Assembly: GCF_000828635.1 (NCBI RefSeq)
Contig: NZ_AP012547.1
Location: 744,001-808,000, forward strand
Length of the DNA stretch: 64,000 nucleotides
From: Sulfuritalea hydrogenivorans sk43H
GTDB lineage: Bacteria > Pseudomonadota > Gammaproteobacteria > Burkholderiales > Rhodocyclaceae
Direction: 5' to 3'
This document shows, in pieces, positions 42,903 to 50,054 of this stretch. Numbering within the stretch: the first letter of the stretch is position 1; each line of letters begins with the position of its first letter. The translations under genes and the position numbers were made by a program. The notes beneath the pieces were generated by a model, which saw nothing but the letters and a program-made list of their open reading frames with translations, searched no databases and was not told where the DNA came from.

Positions 42903-43619
42903 ATGAAAACGAAGTTTCAGTGGAGGCTGACGTCGGCTTCATCGACGTTAAGCGAAGCGGCCGAAACTAAGACCGCGCGGCTGGCTGCGCTCTATCCCGT
43001 CCTGGCAAAGCTGCCCGCCGCGCTTTTGCGGCGCATCGGCGACGCGGCACAGACCCTGTCGCTGCCCGCCGGCGCCACGGTATTCGACGAGCGCCAGCCG
43101 TGCCGGGGTTTCCCTTTTGTTCTCGACGGCGCGATCCGCGTCGCCAAGCTGAGTGCCGGCGGCCGCGAGCTGCCGCTGTATCGGGTGGTGGCGGGCGAGA
43201 GCTGCATCATCACCTCAAGCTGTCTGCTGGGTCATGCCGACTACAACGCCCGCGGTGTTACCGAGGGGCCGACGACCCTGGCTTTGCTGCCGCGCGAACT
43301 GTTCGACGAAATGCTGGGCGAGCCGGCTTTCCGCGACTTCGTATTCGCGCTGTTTTCCGAGCGCATGGCCGAGCTGATGCAACTGGTGGAAGAAGTCGCC
43401 TTTCGCAAGCTGGACCAGCGCCTGGCCTCGCTGCTGCTGGGCAAGGGGCGTGTGGTGCACGCCACCCACCAGCAGCTGGCGGATGAACTGGGCAGCGTGC
43501 GGGAAATGGTCAGCCGCCTGCTGAAGGGCTTTGCCGAACAGGGCCTGGTGAAGCTTGGTCGCGAGCAGGTGGAGGTACTCGATCCCTCAGGCCTGCGCAA
43601 GGTCGCCTCTGTGACTTAG
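42903..43619 (+). CDS. Crp/Fnr-family transcriptional regulator
   Basis: A 238-aa regulator with an N-terminal cyclic-nucleotide-binding-like beta roll (ATVFDERQPCRGFPFVLDGA), a dimer helix (FVFALFSERMAELMQLVEEV) and a C-terminal winged helix (THQQLADELGSVREMVSRLL). It lacks the FNR N-terminal cysteine cluster, but has a Cys pair in the effector roll (GESCIITSSCLLG) and one more in QPCRG. The cAMP-contact pattern of CRP is not obvious. A CRP-type palindrome overlaps its stop codon, upstream of the DUF2892 gene. Signal unknown; a redox or sulfur signal through the cysteines is speculation. Confidence 0.85.
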   Translation: MKTKFQWRLTSASSTLSEAAETKTARLAALYPVLAKLPAALLRRIGDAAQTLSLPAGATVFDERQPCRGFPFVLDGAIRVAKLSAGGRELPLYRVVAGESCIITSSCLLGHADYNARGVTEGPTTLALLPRELFDEMLGEPAFRDFVFALFSERMAELMQLVEEVAFRKLDQRLASLLLGKGRVVHATHQQLADELGSVREMVSRLLKGFAEQGLVKLGREQVEVLDPSGLRKVASVT

Positions 43620-43652
43620 GTTACAGTCAGGCGGGCGTGGGGATGCTGTAAT
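43609..43652 (+). promoter_or_regulatory. Crp/Fnr-type operator and -10 box of the DUF2892 gene
   Basis: CTGTGAC-TTAG-GTTACAG at 43609-43626, centred at 43617.5, close to TGTGA-N6-TCACA. TGTAAT at 43647-43652 would give a start near 43659, which places the operator at -41.5, the classical class II activation position. Confidence 0.65.
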
Positions 43653-43687
43653 GCGCTCACTGTTGCACAACCCCATAGGAGAAAACC

Positions 43688-43882
43688 ATGAAACTGAACG
43701 TTGGCGGCATCGACCGCGTAGTGCGTATTGCCGCAGGTCTTGGACTGGTGGCCTGGGCCGCCATGGGTGGCCCGGTGTGGGCGTGGATCGGCGTGGTGCC
43801 ACTGGCAACCGGCGCGATCGGCTGGTGCCCGCCTTATGCGATTTTCGGTTTCAACACCTGCTCGGTGAAGAAGCAGGGCTGA
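43688..43882 (+). CDS. DUF2892-family small membrane protein
   Basis: A 64-aa protein with two membrane segments, beginning MKLNVGGIDRVVRIAAGLGL and containing the family signature WPP-type turn in GAIGWCPPYAIFGFNTC. It has two cysteines (WCPP and NTC). In other bacteria DUF2892 occurs alone or fused to rhodanese (YgaP-like), so a link to sulfur chemistry is possible. A good RBS (AGGAGAAAACC) precedes the ATG. Probably controlled by the adjacent Crp/Fnr protein. Confidence 0.85.
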   Translation: MKLNVGGIDRVVRIAAGLGLVAWAAMGGPVWAWIGVVPLATGAIGWCPPYAIFGFNTCSVKKQG

Positions 43883-43889
43883 ATCGCCG

Positions 43890-44894
43890 CTAGAACTCGA
43901 TTCCGAGATTGACGGAATCGAAGGTCTGTCGGCCGCCGTTGCTGGCGGCCGTGAAGAATTCCTCGCTGCGCCGCACCCGCGTCAGCGATAGGCGCACCGC
44001 GTCGAAGCGCAGGCTGAGGCCGAGGGTCAGGTCGTAGACATGCGGGCGCCGTCGCACGCTCGGGCTGTCGCGGAAGACCGTGCCGTCGAGGAAGATGTTG
44101 TGTGCGATCAGCCGGTGATCGAGGCCGGCGAAGACATACCACTCGATGCCGTGGGCGCGGCCGGGTTCGATGTCGCGCCGCATGTTTTGCAGCATGGCGC
44201 CGCCCGGTTCGATGGTGTCGGGCCCGAAGCCCGTCATGTGGCGGCCGAAGCGCAGGATGCCGCCGGCACGCGCCAGCGTCATCACCGTGCCGACCGTCGC
44301 GCCGCCATGCGGTATCAGTTCCAGATCGGTTGCCGCCGCGCTGCCCAGTGCGTGCTTGCTCTTGGCCAGCCAGGAAACCAGAAAGGCTGGTTCGTTGGGA
44401 AGCTGGTTGTGCCAGCCCTCGGGCTGCGTGGCGCCGATCAGCTTGTGCCAGCCGGATTGCACTTCCCGGCCGAGCGCCGACGGACCAACCAGGCCGAGGT
44501 CGATTTCCACGGTGTCCAGTCGATTGCCCTTCGCGCGCTGTGCCACGCCGCCAAGATAAAGCCAGGCAGCCCAGGGCCGGTCCAGCGGTTGCGGCTGGCT
44601 GATCCTGATCGACTTCGGCGTATACAGGTTCTGGCCGAGGAACAGGCCGAGATGAACGGCGCTGCCGTTCTCCGGCGCCAGTTTCTTGAGCAATTCCGTT
44701 GCCGGCAACTGGAGCAGGTCGAACGGGGCGCCGCCGCCGAACTTGATGCCATTGGTGTAATAGCGATCGGTGCGCGCCAGCATGTCGTTTTCGATGAACA
44801 GCTGAAATTCGCTGCCTTCCGGCGGGCGCGGCTGGGCGCTGGCCACCGGCAACAGGGAGGCGAACAGGGTGAGCAGGAGGATGGCGCGAAACAT
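43890..44894 (-). CDS. Outer-membrane lipid A deacylase LpxR-like (DUF2219)
   Basis: A 334-aa predicted outer-membrane beta-barrel with a signal peptide (MFRAILLLTLFASLLPVASA). It carries LpxR features: the Asn-Asp pair in FQLFIENDMLARTDRYYTNG and the catalytic-His region REVQSGWHKLIGATQPEGWH. LpxR removes the 3'-acyloxyacyl group from lipid A. It ends with an aromatic residue (GIEF), as usual for barrels. It is the last gene of the lptD operon, consistent with an outer-membrane role. The exact substrate is inferred. Confidence 0.8.
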   Translation of the reverse strand: MFRAILLLTLFASLLPVASAQPRPPEGSEFQLFIENDMLARTDRYYTNGIKFGGGAPFDLLQLPATELLKKLAPENGSAVHLGLFLGQNLYTPKSIRISQPQPLDRPWAAWLYLGGVAQRAKGNRLDTVEIDLGLVGPSALGREVQSGWHKLIGATQPEGWHNQLPNEPAFLVSWLAKSKHALGSAAATDLELIPHGGATVGTVMTLARAGGILRFGRHMTGFGPDTIEPGGAMLQNMRRDIEPGRAHGIEWYVFAGLDHRLIAHNIFLDGTVFRDSPSVRRRPHVYDLTLGLSLRFDAVRLSLTRVRRSEEFFTAASNGGRQTFDSVNLGIEF

Positions 44895-44925
44895 CACGAG
44901 CAGGGGCGGCGGGCGGTGGTGGCGA

Positions 44926-46209
44926 TTATCGCTCAGTGTTGGCTGTCGCGAGCCAGTCCAGAACGCCGCGTCCTGCCGCACGACCGCTGGCAAGGCAGGC
45001 GGTGAGCAGATAGCCGCCAGTCGGCGCTTCCCAATCGAGCATTTCACCGGCGCAGAAAATTCCCGGAAGTTCGCGCAGCATCAGGTTTTCGTCGAGCGCG
45101 GCGAAGTCGACGCCGCCCGCGCTGCTGATGGCTTCGTCGAGCGGGCGCGGCGAAACCAGGCGCAGCGGCAGCGACTTGATGAGCGCGGCGAGTTGTGCCG
45201 GCGTGGCCAGGTCGGCGGCTTCCGCGAATTCATGGAGCAGTGCCGCCTTGACGCCGTCGATGCCGGCGCGGCGCCGCAGGTGATTGGAAAGCGAGTCGCG
45301 CCCGCGCGGATGCGCCAGGTCATTGGTCAGGCGCCGCAAGTCGCGCCCGGGGGCGAGGTCGAGCAGCAGCGTCGCGCTTCCCGTGGCTTCGATGCAATCG
45401 CGCAGCGGCGCGGAGAGCGCATAGATCAGGCTGCCTTCGACGCCGTGCGTGGTGATGAGGAATTCGCCTTCGCGCTTGACCCGCGATCCGTCAGGTGCGA
45501 CAAATTCGGCGACGATGGTTTTTACCGGAACGCCGGCGAAACGTCGGCGCAGGTGTTCGCTCCAGTCCACATTGAAACCGCAATTGGCCGGACGCAGGGG
45601 CCGGACGCTCACGCCGCGCGCCGCCAGCAGCGGCAGCCAGGCGCCATCGGAGCCCAGGCGCGCCCAACTGCCGCCGCCGAGCGCCAGCACCGTGCCCACC
45701 GTACCGCCAGCGCCGACTTTCATCTCGCCTGCCGGGGTGGCGAAGCGCAGCGCGCGGTCGGCATCCCAGCCCAGCCAGCGATGGCGCGCGTGGAACGTCA
45801 CGCCGGCGGCGCGCAGCCGGTGCAGCCAGGCGCGCAACAGCGGCGCGGCTTTCATCTCCCTGGGAAAGACGCGGCCGGAACTGCCGACGAAGGTTTCGAT
45901 GCCGAGTTCTCCCGCCCATTCGCGCAGCTGCTGCGGACCGAACTCCTCCAGCCAGCGCGCGACTTCGCGCTGGCGGCCGCCATAGCGCGACACAAACCGT
46001 TCCGAGGCTTCCGCGTGCGTGAGATTGAGTCCGCCGCGTCCTGCCAGCAGGAATTTGCGACCCATCGACGGCATGGCGTCGAAGACCTCGACGCGCAAGC
46101 CGGCAGTGCTCAGGACTTCCGCCGCCATCAGGCCGGCTGGCCCGCCGCCGACGACGGCGATTCTTTCAGTCGCGGGCAAGGTCGGCCAGTGCGTTGGCGA
46201 GGCGCACAT
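44926..46209 (-). CDS. HI0933/TIGR03862-type FAD flavoprotein
   Basis: A 427-aa FAD-binding protein of the HI0933/BaiN-like family: [20 protein letters not shown] (residues 18-37), [18 protein letters not shown], and a C-terminal FAD segment [20 protein letters not shown]. Function in the cell is not known; some relatives reduce unsaturated bonds. The ATG at 46209 overlaps rsmA by 44 bases; a TTG about 30 bases later is an alternative start. A 21-bp element (45698-45718) encodes VGAGGT in the middle of the protein. Confidence 0.82.
   Translation of the reverse strand: MCASPTHWPTLPATERIAVVGGGPAGLMAAEVLSTAGLRVEVFDAMPSMGRKFLLAGRGGLNLTHAEASERFVSRYGGRQREVARWLEEFGPQQLREWAGELGIETFVGSSGRVFPREMKAAPLLRAWLHRLRAAGVTFHARHRWLGWDADRALRFATPAGEMKVGAGGTVGTVLALGGGSWARLGSDGAWLPLLAARGVSVRPLRPANCGFNVDWSEHLRRRFAGVPVKTIVAEFVAPDGSRVKREGEFLITTHGVEGSLIYALSAPLRDCIEATGSATLLLDLAPGRDLRRLTNDLAHPRGRDSLSNHLRRRAGIDGVKAALLHEFAEAADLATPAQLAALIKSLPLRLVSPRPLDEAISSAGGVDFAALDENLMLRELPGIFCAGEMLDWEAPTGGYLLTACLASGRAAGRGVLDWLATANTER
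45698..45718 (-). repeat. Dispersed 21-bp element, copy 10
   Basis: Minus-strand match, last base T for C, same strand as the flavoprotein gene, reading KVGAGGTV. Confidence 0.8.
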
Positions 46210-46999
46210 AGTCGGCGACGGCGATGTCCTCGGCGCGTGCCGTGGGCGTGATGCCGAGTGCGGCGAGGTCGGCCTCGCCGATGAATTCGCGCAGGGTATT
46301 GCGCAGCATCTTGCGCCGCTGCGAGAAGGCGGCGGTCACCACGCGGGCGAACAGTGCCGGGTCCTTCGCCGTATCGCCGGCGCCGTCCCCGGGGATACCG
46401 CTTTGCATAACTCTTGAATAGTCGACGGGGATCATGCGCACGATGGCCGAGTCCACTTTGGGCGGCGGATTGAAGGAGCCGGGCGGAACGATGAACAGGC
46501 GCTCCATGTGATAGCGGTATTGCAGCATCACCGACAGCCGCCCGAAATCCTTGCTGCCCGGTTCGGCCACCATGCGATCGACCACTTCCTTCTGCAGCAT
46601 GAAGTGCATGTCATGTACCAGCGGCGCGAACCGAACCAGGTGGAACAGCAGGGGGCTGGAAATGTTGTAGGGCAGGTTGCCAACGATCTTCAGCGGCCCC
46701 GCGCCCTTCAGCGCGCCGAAGTCGAATTCGAGCGCGTCGCCTTCATGGATGCTCAGCCGTTCCGGCGGGAAGCGGCTTTGCAGGCGTGCGATGAGGTCGC
46801 GGTCGATCTCGACCACGTGCAGATGGTCGATGCGCTCCAGCAGCGGTTCGGTGATGGCGCCCAGACCGGGCCCGATTTCCACGATCGTGTCGCCGGGGCG
46901 CGGGCCGATGGCATCGACGATCCTGCGAATGATGCCGGGCGAGACGAGGAAGTTCTGGCCAAACCTTTTCCTGGCCGTATGCCCGGCGACGGTTTTCAT
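46166..46999 (-). CDS. rsmA: 16S rRNA m6(2)A1518/A1519 dimethyltransferase
   Basis: KsgA-type methyltransferase that dimethylates two adenines of 16S rRNA. The 277-aa protein has [23 protein letters not shown] motif [15 protein letters not shown], the catalytic [14 protein letters not shown] motif and [14 protein letters not shown] near the C-terminus. The ATG at 46999 overlaps the stop of the amidotransferase gene (ATGA). Position after pdxA in the lptD-surA-pdxA-rsmA line is the common proteobacterial order. Confidence 0.95.
   Translation of the reverse strand: MKTVAGHTARKRFGQNFLVSPGIIRRIVDAIGPRPGDTIVEIGPGLGAITEPLLERIDHLHVVEIDRDLIARLQSRFPPERLSIHEGDALEFDFGALKGAGPLKIVGNLPYNISSPLLFHLVRFAPLVHDMHFMLQKEVVDRMVAEPGSKDFGRLSVMLQYRYHMERLFIVPPGSFNPPPKVDSAIVRMIPVDYSRVMQSGIPGDGAGDTAKDPALFARVVTAAFSQRRKMLRNTLREFIGEADLAALGITPTARAEDIAVADYVRLANALADLARD
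46368..46388 (-). repeat. Dispersed 21-bp element, copy 11 (degenerate)
   Basis: Minus strand, with A for T in GTC and G for A at the first base; the rest (CGGCGCCGGCGATACGGC) matches. Within rsmA, reading DGAGDTA. Confidence 0.6.
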
Positions 47000-47790
47000 G
47001 CGGTGCGTGCCGTGGCTGCCGGCAAGCCGTCGACGAACACCATCAGCGTGCCGGGGTCCATGGTGATCCAGGCTTCGTTGTCGGTCAGCGGCAGGGTGGC
47101 GATCAGGGCGACGCGGTCGTCGGGGTTGGTCACTTCGCTGAAGTCCACGCTGACGTCCTGATCCTTGAGATGGGCGACGGCGAACGGGGCCTGGCGCAGG
47201 AGGTAGGCGAGTTTGGTGGCGCAGTGGGCGTAAAGGCAGTTGCCGTTGCTGAGCAGGAAATTGAATTCCCCATGGGCGGCGATTTCGCGCGTGATGCCGG
47301 CGAGGAAATCGAACATCGGCTGCCGCAGCGGCATGGCGTCGCCGAACTCCTCGCGCAGCCGTTGCAGCAGAAAGCAGAAGGCCAGTTCCGAGTCGGTGTC
47401 GCCGACCGGGACGAAGCTGCCGTTCAGCGTCGGCGCGAAGTCCTTGAGGTTGCCGCCGAGGTTTCCATTGTGGGCGAAGATCCAGTAGCGTCCCCAGAGT
47501 TCGCGCTGGAAGGGGTGGGTGTTTTCCAGCGCGACGCGTCCCTGGGTCGCCTTGCGGATGTGGGCGATGACGTTCCTCGAGTGGATCGGATAGTGGCGCA
47601 CCAGTTTGGCCACCGCCGATTGCGCCGAGGGTTCGACGTCGAGAAACACCCGGCAGCCCGGCCCCTCGAAGAAGGCGATGCCCCAGCCGTCCTTGTGCAC
47701 ATCGGTCAGCCCGCCGCGGGTGTGAAAGCCCTCGAACGAGAAGCAGATGTCGGTCGGCGTGTTGCAGTTCATTCCGAGCAACTGGCACAT
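46996..47790 (-). CDS. Class II glutamine amidotransferase, YafJ-like
   Basis: A 264-aa N-terminal-nucleophile amidotransferase. The Met is followed by the catalytic Cys ([20 protein letters not shown]), with [37 protein letters not shown] and [11 protein letters not shown] as family motifs. The synthetase partner that would use the ammonia is not adjacent. It lies between pdxA (1-base gap) and rsmA (4-base overlap), an unusual insertion in this conserved gene line. Its true substrate is unknown. Confidence 0.85.
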   Translation of the reverse strand: MCQLLGMNCNTPTDICFSFEGFHTRGGLTDVHKDGWGIAFFEGPGCRVFLDVEPSAQSAVAKLVRHYPIHSRNVIAHIRKATQGRVALENTHPFQRELWGRYWIFAHNGNLGGNLKDFAPTLNGSFVPVGDTDSELAFCFLLQRLREEFGDAMPLRQPMFDFLAGITREIAAHGEFNFLLSNGNCLYAHCATKLAYLLRQAPFAVAHLKDQDVSVDFSEVTNPDDRVALIATLPLTDNEAWITMDPGTLMVFVDGLPAATARTA

Positions 47791-47791
47791 T

Positions 47792-48772
47792 TCAGTTGCT
47801 CCGGCGCGATGCCATGTCGATCGCCGCGTCGACCGCGGCGAAGAGGCTTGTTGGCGAAGCCTTGCCGGTACCCGCGAGATCGAGCGCCGTGCCATGATCG
47901 ACCGAGGTGCGAATGATCGGCAAACCAAGTGTGACGTTGATGCCTTCGTCGAACGCCGCGTACTTGAGCACGGCGAGGCCCTGGTCGTGATACATCGCCA
48001 GTTGCGCGTCGGAGCCGGCGAGGACATTGCGGGTGAATAGCGTGTCGGCGGGCAGCGGGCCGACCAGGTCCATGCCTTCGGCGCGCAGCTTGTCCAGCAC
48101 CGGGCCGATGACTTCGATTTCTTCGCGGCCCATGTGGCCGCCCTCGCCGGCATGGGGGTTGAGCCCGGCGACGAGGATGCGCGGCCGGGCAATGCCGAAC
48201 TTGTTCCGCATGTCGGCATGCAGGATGCGGATCGTGGTTTCCAGCTCGCTCTTCGTGATGGCGGCGGGGACGTCCTTCAGCGCCAGATGCGTGGTGGCGA
48301 GCGCGACGCGCAGGCCCGCGCCGGCGAGCATCATCACCACGCGCGGCGTGCCGGTGTGTTCGGCGAGATATTCGGTGTGGCCGCTGAAGGCGATGCCGGC
48401 GTCGTTGATGATGGACTTTTGCACGGGGGCCGTGACCATCGCGGCAAACTCGCCGCGAATGCAACCGGCCAGTGCGACATCGAGCAGGTCGAGGACGTAG
48501 CGGGCGTTGGCCGGATCGAGGCGTCCCGCCAGCGCCGACTTTGGCAATGGAACATGGTGAATTTCGATGGCATTTGCATCGAGGCCGAGCATTGCCGCGC
48601 GCGCGGCAAGCAGTTCGCGGTCGCCCAGCACCACCAGCCGCGCCGGCCATTTTCGCTGCGCCAGCCGCAGGCAGATATCCGGCCCGACGCCCGCCGGTTC
48701 GCCCGAGGTGACGGCGATCACCGGCAGCGTGGAGTTGTGGCCGCTAGCGGTCTTCGCTGCGGTATTCGACAT
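47792..48772 (-). CDS. pdxA: 4-hydroxythreonine-4-phosphate dehydrogenase
   Basis: Pyridoxal phosphate synthesis (DXP-dependent route). The 326-aa protein has VIAVTSGEPAGVGPDICLRL, FSGHTEYLAEHTG, LNPHAGEGGHMGREE (metal-binding His), AMYHDQGLAVLKY and DHGTALDLAGTGKAS. The ATG at 48772 overlaps surA by 29 bases; a longer frame upstream has no family match. A 21-bp element is in the gene, in a different reading frame (SALAGRL). Confidence 0.93.
   Translation of the reverse strand: MSNTAAKTASGHNSTLPVIAVTSGEPAGVGPDICLRLAQRKWPARLVVLGDRELLAARAAMLGLDANAIEIHHVPLPKSALAGRLDPANARYVLDLLDVALAGCIRGEFAAMVTAPVQKSIINDAGIAFSGHTEYLAEHTGTPRVVMMLAGAGLRVALATTHLALKDVPAAITKSELETTIRILHADMRNKFGIARPRILVAGLNPHAGEGGHMGREEIEVIGPVLDKLRAEGMDLVGPLPADTLFTRNVLAGSDAQLAMYHDQGLAVLKYAAFDEGINVTLGLPIIRTSVDHGTALDLAGTGKASPTSLFAAVDAAIDMASRRSN
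48520..48540 (-). repeat. Dispersed 21-bp element, copy 12
   Basis: Minus strand, ending ACGCC (the S variant). Inside pdxA in a second frame, so the protein reads KSALAGR instead of VGAGGTP. Confidence 0.75.
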
Positions 48773-50054
48773 AGGCGCGGTCACGCATTTGCCGGACCCA
48801 GTCCTGGTATGCCTCGTCGGACTTGCGCTCGCGCAGCACCTGGCGCGCGCTGAGACGCTGGCGCTCCGCCGTTGCATCTTCGGTGCGGCGTTCCAGCACC
48901 TGGATCAGATGGAAACCGAAGGGCGACTGGATGGGTTCGCTGATCTGGTTGATCTTGAGGCGATCCATGCCCTTCTCGAAGTCGGGCACGGTATCGCCCT
49001 GATACAGCCAGCCCAGATCGCCGCCCTTGGCGGCGGAGAGATCGTTGGAATGCAGGCGCGCCAGTTCGGCGAAATCGGCACCGTTGTCGAGCCGCTCCTT
49101 GAGGGCGACCAGCTTGCGCCTCGCTTCGGCTTCGGATACGAGTTCGTTGACCTTGATCAGGATGTGGCGCGCGCGCGTCTGCTTCAGCGCTACCACCGGC
49201 TTGGCGCCGCCGCCCTGCCTGTCGACCAGCTTGACGATATGGAAGCCGGCCGGGCTGCGCAGGATGTCGCTGGTCTCGCCGGGCTTCAGCGTCTTTATGG
49301 CATCGGCGTAGAGCGCGGGCAGGCGATCGAGCGGACGGGCACCCATGGCGCCGCCGGAAAGTCCGTCCGGCGCATCGGAATAGCTGGCTGCCACCTTGGC
49401 AAAGCTCTCGCCGCGGCGGATCTGGTCGAGCGCGGCTTGCGCCCGCGCGCCGATGCGCATCAACTGGTCGGGCGAGGCCTGTTCCGGCACCCGCAGCACG
49501 ATGTGGGCCGTCTGCACTTCGATGTTTTCTGCGCTCCCGCCTTGATCCGGGTTGGCCAGGTAGTTGTCGATTTCGCCGTCGGAGATGACGATGCGGCTTT
49601 CCACCTCGCGGTCGCGCAGGCGTGACAGGATGATTTCCTCGCGAATCTCCTCGCGGAACTTTGGCCAGGCGATGCCGTCCTTTTCCAGCGTGGCACGAAA
49701 ATCCTGCAAGGAAAGGCGATTGCCCTCGGCGATGCGGCGGATCGCCGCATCCAGCTCGATGTCGGAAATGCGCAGACCGGTTTCCCTGGCAAACTGCAGT
49801 TGCACGCGATCGGTAATCATCCGCTCCAGCAGTTGCCGCTCGAGTACGTCGCTTGGCGGCAGTTGCACGTTCTGCCCGCGCAGCTGGCGTTCCACGGTCG
49901 CAAGACGCGAGCGCAATTCGAATGCCGTAATGGCTTCGTTGTTCACCACGGCAATGATGCGATCAACCTCGATCGGCTGCGCGCGCCGGGTCTGGGCGTG
50001 TGCCGGGAAGAAGAGGCCGGAGAGCAGGCAGATCAGTAGAAGACGATAGATCAT
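48744..50054 (-). CDS. surA: Periplasmic chaperone and peptidyl-prolyl isomerase SurA
   Basis: Periplasmic chaperone for outer-membrane proteins. The 436-aa protein has a signal peptide (MIYRLLLICLLSGLFFPAHA), the SurA N-domain (RIIAVVNNEAITAFELRSRL), and two parvulin domains (HIVLRVPEQASPDQLMRIGA; HILIKVNELVSEAEARRKLV). Its ATG overlaps the stop of lptD by 4 bases. LptD is itself a SurA client, so the coupling is functional. Confidence 0.95.
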   Translation of the reverse strand: MIYRLLLICLLSGLFFPAHAQTRRAQPIEVDRIIAVVNNEAITAFELRSRLATVERQLRGQNVQLPPSDVLERQLLERMITDRVQLQFARETGLRISDIELDAAIRRIAEGNRLSLQDFRATLEKDGIAWPKFREEIREEIILSRLRDREVESRIVISDGEIDNYLANPDQGGSAENIEVQTAHIVLRVPEQASPDQLMRIGARAQAALDQIRRGESFAKVAASYSDAPDGLSGGAMGARPLDRLPALYADAIKTLKPGETSDILRSPAGFHIVKLVDRQGGGAKPVVALKQTRARHILIKVNELVSEAEARRKLVALKERLDNGADFAELARLHSNDLSAAKGGDLGWLYQGDTVPDFEKGMDRLKINQISEPIQSPFGFHLIQVLERRTEDATAERQRLSARQVLRERKSDEAYQDWVRQMRDRAYVEYRSEDR

